Shown here piece by piece: positions 34,050 to 42,193 of a DNA stretch of 64,000 bases. The translations under genes and the position numbers were made by a program. The stretch is from contig NZ_JARPQB010000016.1 in assembly GCF_029478665.1 (NCBI RefSeq), positions 1 to 64,000 on the forward strand, given 5' to 3'. This DNA is from Pseudomonas entomophila (lineage in GTDB: Bacteria > Pseudomonadota > Gammaproteobacteria > Pseudomonadales > Pseudomonadaceae). The notes beneath the pieces are model-generated. The model saw only the letters and a list, made by a program, of their open reading frames with translations, was not told where the DNA came from and did not search any database. Each line of letters begins with the position of its first letter. Position 1 is the stretch's first letter.

Positions 34050-35618
34050 ATGAACATTGTGAAAAGAACCAAATGGGCCTTGCTCGGACTGGTCCTGGCT
34101 GTGGGCCTGGGCAGCGCCCAGGCCGCCGATACCAAGCGGGTCGACGTCCTGCTGGTGGGCGGCGGCATCATGAGTTCGACACTGGCGGTCTGGCTCAACG
34201 AGCTGGAGCCTGGCTGGACGATGGAGATGGTCGAGCGCCTGGACAAGGTCGCCGAGGAGAGTTCCAACGGTTGGAACAATGCCGGCACCGGCCACTCCGC
34301 GCTGGCCGAGCTCAACTACACGCCGGAGAAGGACGGCAAGATCGACATCAGCAAGGCGGTGGAGATCAACGAGTCGTTCCAGGTCACCCGCCAGTTCCTG
34401 GCCTGGCAGGTGAAGCAGGGCGTGCTGAAGAATCCGCGTTCGTTCATCAACACCACGCCGCACATGAGCTTCGTCTGGGGTGACGACAATATCCGTTTCC
34501 TCAGGAAGCGTTACGAAGCCTTGCAGGCCAGCCCGCTGTTCAAGCCCATGCAGTACTCCGAGGATCACGCGCAGATCGCCAAGTGGGTACCGTTGATGAT
34601 GGAGGGGCGTGACCCCAACCAGAAGCTCGCGGTGACCTGGACGCCCATCGGCACCGACGTCAACTTCGGCGAGATCACCCGGCAGTACGTGGGTTACCTG
34701 CAGACCCGGCCGAACTTCGACCTCAAGCTGTCCACCGAAGTCGAGGGTATCAGCCGTAACGACGATGGCAGCTGGCACGTCGCGTACAAGAACCTCAAGG
34801 ACGGCAGCACCGCGGCCACCGACGCCAAGTTCCTGTTCATCGGTGCCGGCGGCGCCGCGCTGCCGCTGCTGCAGAAGTCCGGTATCGATGAAGCCAAGGA
34901 TTACGCGGGCTTCCCGGTGGGCGGTTCGTTCCTGGTCACCGACAACCCGGCCATCGCCCAGCGGCACATGGCCAAGGCCTATGGTATCGCCGCCACCGGC
35001 GCGCCGCCGATGTCGGTGCCGCACCTGGACACCCGGGTGCTCGATGGCAAGCGCATGATCCTGTTCGGGCCGTTCGCCACGTTCTCCACCAAGTTCCTCA
35101 AACAGGGCTCGTTGCTGGACCTGGTGGCCAGCATGTCGTTGCACAACACCTGGCCGATGGTGCGGGTCGGGGTGCGCGAGTTCGACCTGGTGCAGTACTT
35201 GATCGGCCAGTTGATGCAGTCGGACGATGATCGTTTCGCCGCGCTGCAGACCTACTTCCCCGAAGCGAAGAAGGAGGACTGGCGCTTGTGGCAGGCGGGG
35301 CAGCGGGTGCAGATCATCAAGCAGGATGAGAACCTGGGTGGGGTGCTGAAGCTGGGGACCGAGATCGTGACCTCGAAGGATGGCAGCATCGCCGGGCTGC
35401 TGGGGGCCTCGCCAGGCGCCTCCACCGCGCCGCCGATCATGCTCGACCTGCTGAACAAGGTGTTCAAGGACAAGGTCGCCACGGCGCAGTGGCAGGCCAA
35501 GATCAAGCAGATCATTCCGTCGTACGGGATCCGCCTGAACGAGCATCCGGACAAGGTGCAGGAGGAATGGAGCTACACCAGCGAGGTGCTGCAACTGGCG
35601 CCCGCCGAAGCCCCTTGA
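34050..35618 (+). CDS. mqo: Malate:quinone oxidoreductase with N-terminal signal peptide
   Basis: 522 residues from ATG 34050, which has GGAG five bases upstream. Mqo features are the FAD-binding [43 protein letters not shown], the ITRQYVGYL segment and the C-terminal [19 protein letters not shown]. It oxidises malate to oxaloacetate and passes electrons to quinone. Ahead of the FAD motif there is a 26-residue typical Sec signal ([24 protein letters not shown]), unlike the cytoplasmic housekeeping enzymes. If cleaved, the enzyme would act in the periplasm or on the outer face of the inner membrane. P. putida carries several mqo paralogues, and this is presumably one of the specialised ones. 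Confidence 0.9.
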   Translation: MNIVKRTKWALLGLVLAVGLGSAQAADTKRVDVLLVGGGIMSSTLAVWLNELEPGWTMEMVERLDKVAEESSNGWNNAGTGHSALAELNYTPEKDGKIDISKAVEINESFQVTRQFLAWQVKQGVLKNPRSFINTTPHMSFVWGDDNIRFLRKRYEALQASPLFKPMQYSEDHAQIAKWVPLMMEGRDPNQKLAVTWTPIGTDVNFGEITRQYVGYLQTRPNFDLKLSTEVEGISRNDDGSWHVAYKNLKDGSTAATDAKFLFIGAGGAALPLLQKSGIDEAKDYAGFPVGGSFLVTDNPAIAQRHMAKAYGIAATGAPPMSVPHLDTRVLDGKRMILFGPFATFSTKFLKQGSLLDLVASMSLHNTWPMVRVGVREFDLVQYLIGQLMQSDDDRFAALQTYFPEAKKEDWRLWQAGQRVQIIKQDENLGGVLKLGTEIVTSKDGSIAGLLGASPGASTAPPIMLDLLNKVFKDKVATAQWQAKIKQIIPSYGIRLNEHPDKVQEEWSYTSEVLQLAPAEAP

Positions 35619-35634
35619 GGCAAGTGCAATCCCC

Positions 35635-35687
35635 GTAGGAGCCAGCCTTGCTGGCGAAGCTCTTTCGCCAGCAAGGCTGGCTCCTAC
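35635..35687. repeat. Palindromic repeat between convergent mqo and LysR genes
   Basis: GTAGGAGCCAGCCTTGCTGG and its inverted copy enclose CGAAGCTCTTTCG, making a ~53-base near-perfect hairpin that could end transcription from both sides. Its right end supplies the TAG stop codon (35684-35686) of the LysR gene. Confidence 0.85.
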
Positions 35688-36598
35688 AGGTAAGACTGCG
35701 CCACCTCATGGAGCTGTTTACGGAACCAGCGCCGCAACGGATCGGCATGGGTGCGCGCATGCCAGATCTGCATCACTTGAACCCGTGGCAGATCGAGCGG
35801 CAACGGATGGATGCGCAGGTCCGGATCTCGCTCGACCGCCTCTTCGGCCAATGACCTCAGGCAGGTCAGCAACAGGTCGGTGCCACGCACCAGCCGCGTG
35901 GGGGCGACGAAGCTGGACAGGCCGGCGATGATCCTGCGTTCCCGGCCCAGCTGACGCAACGCGCAATCGACGCGGCCATCCAGGTCGCCGGTCAGGGTGG
36001 TGATCAGGTGCTCGCAGGTCAGGAAGGCTTCGAGGGTCATGCCTGCGGCCAGATGCGGGTTGCCGGCCGATGCCAGCACGACGAAGTCCTCGCTGAGCAG
36101 ATGCTGCTGGTGGAAGGTGTCCGGCAAGTCGGTGTAGAAGCCGGCGATGGCCAGGTCGCAGGTGCCTTTCTCCAGTGCGTCACGCGGCAGTTCGCCACGG
36201 GTGTTGTGGGTGACCAGTGTGAGGTTCGGTGCCTGGCTGCGCAGGACCGGCAGCAGCCCAGGCAGCAGCGTCTGCTCAAGGTAGTCGGTGCTGAACAGAT
36301 GAAGGCGGGCAGGGCGGGCCAGGAAGTCCTCGCCGTCGCAACGCTCGAAGAAATCCCTCAACTGCTCGGTCAGCACCTGCACCTGGGGCGCCAGTTCGTG
36401 GGCGCGTGGCGTCGGCGTGAGGCCGCGTGGAGCACGCACGAACAGCGGGTCGCCGAACTGGTGGCGCAGTTTGTTGAGCTTGTGGCTGAGGGCCGGCTGG
36501 CTGAGGGCCAGGCGCTCGGCGGCACGGGAGGCGCTGCGCTCTTCGTAGAGCACCTGGAACAGGTGCAGCAGGTTGAGATCTTTGTTGGCGATATTCAT
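35684..36598 (-). CDS. LysR-family transcriptional regulator
   Basis: 304 residues from ATG 36598. The N-terminal winged helix-turn-helix is LNLLHLFQVLYEERSASRAAERLALSQPALSHKLNKLRHQFGDPLFVR, and a type 2 periplasmic-binding-like effector domain follows. It is divergent, across 90 bases, from the monooxygenase/DJ-1 gene pair at 36689-37856 and is the likely regulator of that pair. The inducer is unknown. The stop codon is contributed by the adjacent palindromic repeat. Confidence 0.9.
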   Translation of the reverse strand: MNIANKDLNLLHLFQVLYEERSASRAAERLALSQPALSHKLNKLRHQFGDPLFVRAPRGLTPTPRAHELAPQVQVLTEQLRDFFERCDGEDFLARPARLHLFSTDYLEQTLLPGLLPVLRSQAPNLTLVTHNTRGELPRDALEKGTCDLAIAGFYTDLPDTFHQQHLLSEDFVVLASAGNPHLAAGMTLEAFLTCEHLITTLTGDLDGRVDCALRQLGRERRIIAGLSSFVAPTRLVRGTDLLLTCLRSLAEEAVERDPDLRIHPLPLDLPRVQVMQIWHARTHADPLRRWFRKQLHEVAQSYL

Positions 36599-36688
36599 AA
36601 ATTGGATTGCAGGAATAAAAGCTTTCGAATTATCGAATCTTAGCGCGATGGCTAGGATGTGCCCATTCACATCCATCCGGAGGCGCCA
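36599..36688. promoter_or_regulatory. Divergent LysR/monooxygenase promoter region
   Basis: 90 bases, AT-rich in the middle. It contains TTCGAATTATCGAA (about 36625-36638), a palindromic T-N11-A type sequence of the kind LysR regulators bind. Confidence 0.45.
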
Positions 36689-36994
36689 ATGCCCATCGCA
36701 ATCTTCGCCACTATTCACCCCCGCCCTGAACACCGTGGCGCCACTGAAGCGGCCTTGCGCCTGATGGTCGAGCGCAGCCGCGCCGAACCCGGCAACCTGC
36801 GCTATGACCTGTTCGCCCACGAAGGCGAGGCAGCGGCATTCGAGCTGTTCGAGCTGTATGCCGACGAGGCTGCTGTCGAAGCCCACCGCACCAGCCCCCA
36901 TTACCAGGCTTATCGCGCCGCCACCGCCGACTGGCTGGCCGCACCGACGCGGGTGCAACTGGCCCGTGCGCTCGATATCAGCCCATTCAACTGA
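36689..36994 (+). CDS. ABM-family putative quinol monooxygenase
   Basis: 101 residues; the start is chosen by GGAGG six bases upstream. The antibiotic-biosynthesis-monooxygenase fold is visible as IAIFATIHPRPEHRGATEAALRLMVERSRAEPGNLRYDLF, then FELFELYADEAAVEAHRTSPHYQAY, close in pattern to YgiN-like quinol monooxygenases. It is cofactor-free in family members. It is followed after 13 bases by the DJ-1-type gene, so both are in one operon probably controlled by the divergent LysR. Confidence 0.85.
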   Translation: MPIAIFATIHPRPEHRGATEAALRLMVERSRAEPGNLRYDLFAHEGEAAAFELFELYADEAAVEAHRTSPHYQAYRAATADWLAAPTRVQLARALDISPFN

Positions 36995-37007
36995 CCAGGA
37001 GATCATC

Positions 37008-37856
37008 ATGTCCAAGTTCGCATCCGTTGCCCTGGCCGGCGCGCTCATGGCAGGCGGTGCCGTCGCCGCACCCAAGGGCGAGGTGCTGGTGCTGCTGTCC
37101 AGCGAAAACCAGCTGGCGCTCAAGGATGGCAAGCACTACCCGACCGGTTACTACCTCAACGAATTCGGCGTGCCCGCCGACCAGTTGCTCAAGGCCGGCT
37201 ATACGTTGGTGCTGGTAACGCCCAAGGGCAATGCGCCGAGCGTCGACGAGCGCTCGGTCGACCCGATGTATTTCGGTGGCGACCAGGCGGAAATGCTGCG
37301 CATCCGCCACGTCGTCGAAAACCTGCCGGGCATCCATGACACATTGTCGTTGTCGGAGGTGCTGGCGGGTGACCTGGACCGTTACGCCGGCATCTTCATC
37401 CCAGGCGGGCATGCGCCGCTGATCGACCTGGCCAACAACCCCGAAGTCGGTGCGCTGCTGCGCCACTTCCACCAGGCAGGCAAACCCACCGCGGCCATCT
37501 GCCATGGCCCCATCACGCTGCTGTCGGCGCAACAGGACCCGGTCGCCTTCCGCGCCGCGCTGGCCCGTGGCGAGGCCCCGGCGGCCAGCGACTGGAGCTA
37601 CCAGGGCTACCGCATGACCATCTTCTCCGACCCGGAGGAGCAGGTATTCGAAGGTTCACTGAACGGTGAGCACCTGCAGTTCTACCCAGCCAAGGCCATG
37701 GCCGGCGCAGGTGGCAGCATGGGCTATGCCGAGGCCTGGAAGCCCCATGTGGTGGTCGATCGCGAGCTGATCACCGGGCAGAACCCGTTCTCCGACAAGG
37801 CGCTGGCCGCCGCTTTGCTGGAGAAGCTGGAAGATGCGGTGAAGAAAGGGGGCTGA
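37008..37856 (+). CDS. DJ-1/PfpI (Hsp31-like) superfamily protein, exported
   Basis: 282 residues from ATG 37008 with AGGAG upstream. The N-terminus MSKFASVALAGALMAGGAVAAP looks like a Sec signal peptide. The class I amidotransferase-like fold has a nucleophile elbow AICHGP (Cys165), GIFIPGGHAP and FGGDQAEMLRI; length and layout resemble Hsp31-type chaperone/glyoxalase proteins. A role in detoxifying reactive carbonyls or oxidised proteins is possible. A periplasmic location would be unusual for the family. It follows the monooxygenase gene in a LysR-linked operon. Confidence 0.8.
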   Translation: MSKFASVALAGALMAGGAVAAPKGEVLVLLSSENQLALKDGKHYPTGYYLNEFGVPADQLLKAGYTLVLVTPKGNAPSVDERSVDPMYFGGDQAEMLRIRHVVENLPGIHDTLSLSEVLAGDLDRYAGIFIPGGHAPLIDLANNPEVGALLRHFHQAGKPTAAICHGPITLLSAQQDPVAFRAALARGEAPAASDWSYQGYRMTIFSDPEEQVFEGSLNGEHLQFYPAKAMAGAGGSMGYAEAWKPHVVVDRELITGQNPFSDKALAAALLEKLEDAVKKGG

Positions 37857-37872
37857 AACACCGAGGAAAGCC

Positions 37873-37901
37873 AAAGCCCTGGTCCGTTGGCCAGGGCTTT
37901 T
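37873..37901. terminator. Hairpin terminator between convergent genes
   Basis: 10-bp perfect stem AAAGCCCTGG/CCAGGGCTTT with an eight-base loop, T-rich on the plus side and A-rich on the left, so it can serve both the DJ-1-type gene and the lspA paralogue. Confidence 0.8.
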
Positions 37902-37923
37902 GCCGTGATGCGTGTAAGCGCCT

Positions 37924-38412
37924 TCAGCGTTTGGCCGGCTTCGTCAGGCCATCGACTACCAGCACCGCCGCACCGGCCATGATGGCGATATCGGCCAGGT
38001 TGAAGACGCCGGTGTGCAGCGAGCCGACATTGAGTACCAGATAGTCGACCACATGACCGTCGCGAAACACCCGGTCGATCAGGTTGGCCAAGCCACCCAC
38101 GGCGATGAACCAGGCAGCGCTGGCCTTGACCGGCGCCGTCTGCCACTGCCTGAAGGCCCAGATGCTGGCCCAGCAGCACACCACGCCCACTACCACCACG
38201 AAGACCAGTAGCTTCAAGCCGGCCGGCAGGTTTGCGCCGAGGCTGAGGAAGGCGCCGGGGTTGAGGCTCAGGGCCAGGTCCAGCCAGACGTTCTGGTTGC
38301 CGATGACATAGCTGTGGTTGTTCAGGGCGACCAGGGCGATCAGCTTCACCCATTGGTCGATGATGACGAAGGCAAGGCCCAGGACAAGGACGAAGGTACG
38401 GCTGGTGAACAT
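37924..38412 (-). CDS. lspA: Lipoprotein signal peptidase (LspA) paralogue
   Basis: 162 residues, four hydrophobic segments. Signal peptidase II motifs are present: DQWVK near the N-terminus, LNPGAF (the N-x-G box), the catalytic Asp motifs NLIDR and FNLADIAI, and GHVVDYL. It cleaves prolipoprotein signal peptides before the lipidated Cys. The housekeeping copy normally sits in ribF-ileS-lspA-fkpB, so this isolated copy is probably a second one. The N-terminus (MFTSRTFVLVLGLAFVIIDQ) and the LSLNPGAFLSLGANLP segment look divergent from the usual NxGAAFSFL. Confidence 0.88.
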   Translation of the reverse strand: MFTSRTFVLVLGLAFVIIDQWVKLIALVALNNHSYVIGNQNVWLDLALSLNPGAFLSLGANLPAGLKLLVFVVVVGVVCCWASIWAFRQWQTAPVKASAAWFIAVGGLANLIDRVFRDGHVVDYLVLNVGSLHTGVFNLADIAIMAGAAVLVVDGLTKPAKR

Positions 38413-38605
38413 GGTGGCGATTTCCTAGTTGCGCGGGCGCGGCCGTCCGGTATTGGCGGGTATGCCGACAGCGCGGCGAAGATAGCGCAGGCGGGTCTAG
38501 ACTTAAAGCCTGGACCCGCATGACACGCGGGCTGTTCAACCTTTCGACCACCGCCCCCGGGCCGGACATCGCCGACGGTGGCCTTCCGCTAGAGGAGGTC
38601 AGGTC

Positions 38606-39652
38606 ATGGACGAGGCAAGGCTTCAGGAATTCATGGGCAGGTTGGTGGGCGACATGGGCGCCGCGGCGACCTTGGCCAATGTCGTGCTCGGTGACGAACT
38701 CGGGCTGTACCGGGCCATGGCCGACAGCCTGCCAGTCACGCCCGAAGTGCTGGCCGAGCGCACCGGCTGCCAGCCCCGCCTGGTGCGTGAATGGCTCAAC
38801 GGCCAGGCCGCGGCGGGTTATGTGGAGCATCGCAATGGCAGCTTCACCCTCCCGGAGGAGCAGGCCCTGGCCCTGGCGCTCGAGGACTCGCCGGCCTACA
38901 TGGCCGGTGGCGCGGCGGTGCTGGCCGCACTGTTTCATGACAAGGACAAGCTGGTGGCGGCCATGCGCGGCGATGGCGGGCTGGCCTGGGGCGATCATCA
39001 CCCGTGCATGTTCAGCGGCACGGAACGCTTCTTCCGTCCCGGCTACCGGACGTTCCTGGTGGCGGACTGGCTGCCGGCGCTGGACGGCGTGGTGGCCAAG
39101 CTGCAGGCCGGGGCGCAGGTGGCCGATGTCGGTTGTGGCCATGGTGCCTCGACCATTGTCCTGGCCCAGGCATTTCCGGCCTCGCATTTCATAGGCTATG
39201 ACTACCATGCTCCCTCGGTGAGCACCGCCACCGAGCGTGCCCGGGAAGCCGGCCTGGGCGACCGGGTGAGCTTTGTCCAGGCTTCGGCCAAGGATTATCC
39301 CGGGCATGATCTCGACCTGGTGTGCTTCTTCGACTGCCTGCACGACATGGGCGATCCGGTCGGCGCGGCGCGGCACGCCTATGATGCGTTGAAAGAGGAT
39401 GGCACGGTGATGTTGGTCGAGCCGTTTGCCGAGGATACGCTGGACGCCAACATCAATCCGGTCGGGCGGCTGTTCTACGCGGCATCGACGTTCATCTGCA
39501 CACCGAACTCGTTGTCGCAGGAGGTGGGCTTGGGGTTGGGCGCGCAGGCCGGTGAGGCACGGTTGCGGGCGGTGTTCGAGGAGGCGGGGTTCACGCGGTT
39601 CCGGCGGGCGACGCAGACGCCATTCAACCTCATCCTCGAAGCGCGTAAATAG
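38606..39652 (+). CDS. Class I SAM-dependent methyltransferase
   Basis: 348 residues with a GAGGAGGT ribosome binding site. An N-terminal winged-helix dimerisation domain (ELGLYRAMADSLPVTPEVLAERTGCQPRLVREWLNGQAAAGYV) precedes the Rossmann methyltransferase domain, motif I VADVGCGHGAST (about residue 173) and FIGYDYH. This is the plan of small-molecule O- and C-methyltransferases and of Rv2258c-like proteins. The substrate is unknown. It ends with a shared hairpin before the convergent JmjC gene. Confidence 0.88.
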   Translation: MDEARLQEFMGRLVGDMGAAATLANVVLGDELGLYRAMADSLPVTPEVLAERTGCQPRLVREWLNGQAAAGYVEHRNGSFTLPEEQALALALEDSPAYMAGGAAVLAALFHDKDKLVAAMRGDGGLAWGDHHPCMFSGTERFFRPGYRTFLVADWLPALDGVVAKLQAGAQVADVGCGHGASTIVLAQAFPASHFIGYDYHAPSVSTATERAREAGLGDRVSFVQASAKDYPGHDLDLVCFFDCLHDMGDPVGAARHAYDALKEDGTVMLVEPFAEDTLDANINPVGRLFYAASTFICTPNSLSQEVGLGLGAQAGEARLRAVFEEAGFTRFRRATQTPFNLILEARK

Positions 39653-39679
39653 TTCGGGCGCGAACCGCTTCGCATGATG

Positions 39680-39709
39680 AACCATGGGCGCCACCGAGCG
39701 CCCATGGTT
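39680..39709. terminator. Bidirectional hairpin between methyltransferase and JmjC genes
   Basis: Perfect 12-bp stem AACCATGGGCGC/GCGCCCATGGTT with a six-base loop in the 65-base gap between convergent stop codons. Confidence 0.75.
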
Positions 39710-39717
39710 GCGTCGCG

Positions 39718-40839
39718 TCAATACAGGTGAACCACCCCCTTGGCCATCAGCTCCTTGATGGTCTGCAGGAATGTGTCGTCGTCGAGCTGCGTGAGACGGA
39801 CGCGCAGATCGGCGAGGGCGCAAGGGCCATCGATCAATTGCCGGGTCAGCAGGTTGTCTTGCAGGCGCAGGCCGTTCAGGGCCAGGTTGTCACGTTGCAC
39901 CAGATCGCTGTAGGGCGTGGCCAGGCGCACCTGCCTGGCTTCGAGCGCCTGCAGGTCGCGGGCGAACCAGGCTCCGAGGTTGAGCCCACCGTCCATGCGC
40001 TCCTTGAAGAACACCATGCGTTCGAAGGCATTCAGGGTACTTTCGTCCTGGGCCAGGCGTGCCATTTCCTGTGCCATCGACGCGTCCAGTGGCAAGGCCT
40101 GGCCGAGGCTGAGGCTGTCGCGACAGGCTTCGTGCTGGTTCAGCACGCTTGCACTGAGCCAGCCGAGGTAGTCGAGTACATAGGGCTTGTGCACGCCGAT
40201 TGCCAGGTGAAAGCACTCGCCTTCCGAGGGATAGGCGCAGTGCCACCAGCCGCGCGGGATGTAGAGGATGTCGCCTGGCTCGGTGATGACATCCAGCACC
40301 GCTTCGGTCGGGCACTCCTCGCGTCGGTCGCGGCTGAGCTGGCCGGCGATCGGGTTGGCGAAGGTCGGCTTGTAGATCTTCCAGCGTTTGCGGCCGATCA
40401 GCTGGGTGGCGAAAACGTCGTGTGCATCCCAATGGTTGCCGAACGCACTGTCGCCGGTCATGGCCAGGTAACCATTGGCAACGACCTGCCCCAGGCTCAG
40501 GTGGGCGATCGCGTTGCACAGGCGCTTGATGCGCAGCGAGCGCATTTCCAGGCGATTGAGTACCAGCGTCGCACCGTTGGCCAACTCGTTGTACAGCCGC
40601 TCGCGATTCAGGCAGGTCTTGGTCTGGCCGTAGTAGGGGATGCGTTCGGCGAACTCCGCTTCGCCGAGCGGACGCTCCCCGATCAGCTTGACGTAGCCGG
40701 CGTTGATTTCGCAGGCATAGAGCAGTTCATCCACATCGTCCCAGCTCGACAGGATGGGTTGGGTGACACCGCGCAGGTGCGCGGGCGCCTTGCCCATGAG
40801 CTGTTCACGGAAGTACTGCGCATCGATGTGCACGGTCAT
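39718..40839 (-). CDS. JmjC-domain (YcfD/RoxA-like) Fe(II)/2-oxoglutarate oxygenase
   Basis: 373 residues. The facial triad is visible as GNHWDAHDVF (His136 and Asp138) and PGDILYIPRGWWH (His200), with KRWKIYKP between them, matching bacterial ribosomal-oxygenase-type JmjC proteins that hydroxylate Arg or His in protein substrates. The C-terminal ~120 residues are helical and may be a dimerisation or winged-helix part. It is the last of five coupled genes: its ATG overlaps the stop of the lysozyme-like gene (TGATG). YcfD acts on a ribosomal protein; here the position argues that the substrate is the adjacent exported protein, which is inference. It is cytosolic. Confidence 0.85.
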   Translation of the reverse strand: MTVHIDAQYFREQLMGKAPAHLRGVTQPILSSWDDVDELLYACEINAGYVKLIGERPLGEAEFAERIPYYGQTKTCLNRERLYNELANGATLVLNRLEMRSLRIKRLCNAIAHLSLGQVVANGYLAMTGDSAFGNHWDAHDVFATQLIGRKRWKIYKPTFANPIAGQLSRDRREECPTEAVLDVITEPGDILYIPRGWWHCAYPSEGECFHLAIGVHKPYVLDYLGWLSASVLNQHEACRDSLSLGQALPLDASMAQEMARLAQDESTLNAFERMVFFKERMDGGLNLGAWFARDLQALEARQVRLATPYSDLVQRDNLALNGLRLQDNLLTRQLIDGPCALADLRVRLTQLDDDTFLQTIKELMAKGVVHLY

Positions 40840-41453
40840 CAGTCCTGATCCTGCCCGTTGATGAACCCCAGCTCGCCGATGGTGACATGGCCTTCCGGCT
40901 GGTAGCTGGAGTTGGTGAACCAGTACGCGTGGGAAGAGGCGTAGATCGGGTCGTACAAGGTGAAGACATGACCGCCCACCGGGGCGCCGTAGCCTTCGGG
41001 CTGCGTATATTCGGACAGGTCCGGATGGAAATTGAAGCTTTTGAAAATCCCAAGGCCAGGGGCATTCTTGAAATCGGTGTAGTTTTGCCCGTCGTGGTGC
41101 TTGATGTAGATGTACTGGTCCAGGGTGAGGCCAGCGGCCTTGATCGGGGCATTGACCGAGGGATCGTTGAAGCGTGCGGTGTACTTGGCGATGTCGTCGT
41201 AGAACGCGTGGATCTGGCTGTCGTTGGACATGCGGTTGCCCAGGTTGGCGTGGTTCTCGGCCCAGGTGCCGGACAGGTAGCCAAACAGACCAGCCGCCGA
41301 GGAGTTGGCGTTTTGCGTCTTCAGGCCCAGCGTGGACTCGATGAATGCCGCCTTGACGGCGAACTCGATCTGCGACTCCTTGAAGCCATGCTGGTAACCG
41401 TAGTTGGCGATGGCTTCGGCGTTCTGCAGTTGAATAGCGTTGAGGTCGGCCAT
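40839..41453 (-). CDS. Leaderless lysozyme/transglycosylase-like protein, likely T1SS cargo
   Basis: 204 residues with no signal peptide. Residues 30-65 carry a goose-lysozyme/SLT-like pattern: VKAAFIESTLGL with the presumed catalytic Glu39, then SSAAGLFGYLSGTW. The middle (YIKHHDGQNYTDF) and the aromatic, Gly- and Asp-rich C-terminus (ending INGQDQD) are not recognised and could hold an uncleaved secretion signal. It probably cuts peptidoglycan. Downstream of ABC and HlyD exporter genes and a Sec-exported protein, it is the obvious cargo. It has no RTX nonapeptides and no double-glycine leader, which is odd for type I cargo. It overlaps the JmjC gene and follows the upstream stop by one base. 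Confidence 0.7.
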   Translation of the reverse strand: MADLNAIQLQNAEAIANYGYQHGFKESQIEFAVKAAFIESTLGLKTQNANSSAAGLFGYLSGTWAENHANLGNRMSNDSQIHAFYDDIAKYTARFNDPSVNAPIKAAGLTLDQYIYIKHHDGQNYTDFKNAPGLGIFKSFNFHPDLSEYTQPEGYGAPVGGHVFTLYDPIYASSHAYWFTNSSYQPEGHVTIGELGFINGQDQD

Positions 41454-41454
41454 G

Positions 41455-42192
41455 TCAGTGTGCGTCCTTGCAGGTGTCGGTCAGTTTCTGGGTGATTGCC
41501 GCGGTCTGTTCGTTCACGGGGGCATGGGCCGAACGTTCGGCCAGGCGCTGGTAGCTCAGGCAGGCGTCGGCCTCGCTGTAGCGCGACTTGTCAATCAGTT
41601 GCAGTGCTTCTGCCAGCTCGGGTTCGCTTTGCAGCTCCTGGCCCAGATAACGGGCCAGGCGTGCCCGATAGAGCTGGCGCGCAGCGTCGTCGTCGACCGC
41701 CACGAAAGCCAGGGTGGTGGGGTTGCGCTCCAGCTTGTAGGCCTGGAACACCACGCCGTGGCGGGGGTCGGCCAGCGGGATGTTGGCGACCAGGGCGTAG
41801 GGCACGCCGTCGTGGTCTTGCAACTGTGCGCTGGCTTCGCCGAAGCCAAGGCTGGCGCTGGCCAGTTCGCCGTTGACGATGGCGAACGCGCGCAAGGTTT
41901 CATGGCGGCCGCTGTAGCTGCCGCAAAGCACGCTGACCGCTTCGCCAGCCAGTGTCAGGGTGTGGTTGGCCGGAAGCTGTTCGCATCCGGGGAGCAGGCG
42001 GGTGTTCTGCTCGAGCAAGGTGTCAGGCCCTTGCTTCACCGAGATGCGCGCGCCATAGGGCGACTCGGCGAACTGGCTGGGCGTGGATTGCTTCAGATAG
42101 CTGACCTGCAGGGCGTCGGGAGCCGATTGCGAGGCGAGCGTCAGCCCGGACAGGCTGAAGACCAGCAGTCCGCCAAACAACTTTGAAGTCAT
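41455..42192 (-). CDS. Sec-exported periplasmic protein of the T1SS operon, candidate immunity protein
   Basis: 245 residues. The signal peptide is MTSKLFGGLLVFSLSGLTLASQS. The mature part is mostly beta-like in its first half, where two cysteines (in LPGCEQLP and SVLCGSYSG) could form a disulfide, and helical in its second half (RARLARYLGQELQSEPELAEALQLI...), ending with two more cysteines. No family is recognised. It lies between the exporter genes and the lysozyme-like gene, separated by one base on either side. A periplasmic protein encoded next to a peptidoglycan hydrolase is a natural candidate for its inhibitor; this is inference from context. Confidence 0.6.
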   Translation of the reverse strand: MTSKLFGGLLVFSLSGLTLASQSAPDALQVSYLKQSTPSQFAESPYGARISVKQGPDTLLEQNTRLLPGCEQLPANHTLTLAGEAVSVLCGSYSGRHETLRAFAIVNGELASASLGFGEASAQLQDHDGVPYALVANIPLADPRHGVVFQAYKLERNPTTLAFVAVDDDAARQLYRARLARYLGQELQSEPELAEALQLIDKSRYSEADACLSYQRLAERSAHAPVNEQTAAITQKLTDTCKDAH

Positions 42193-42193
42193 T

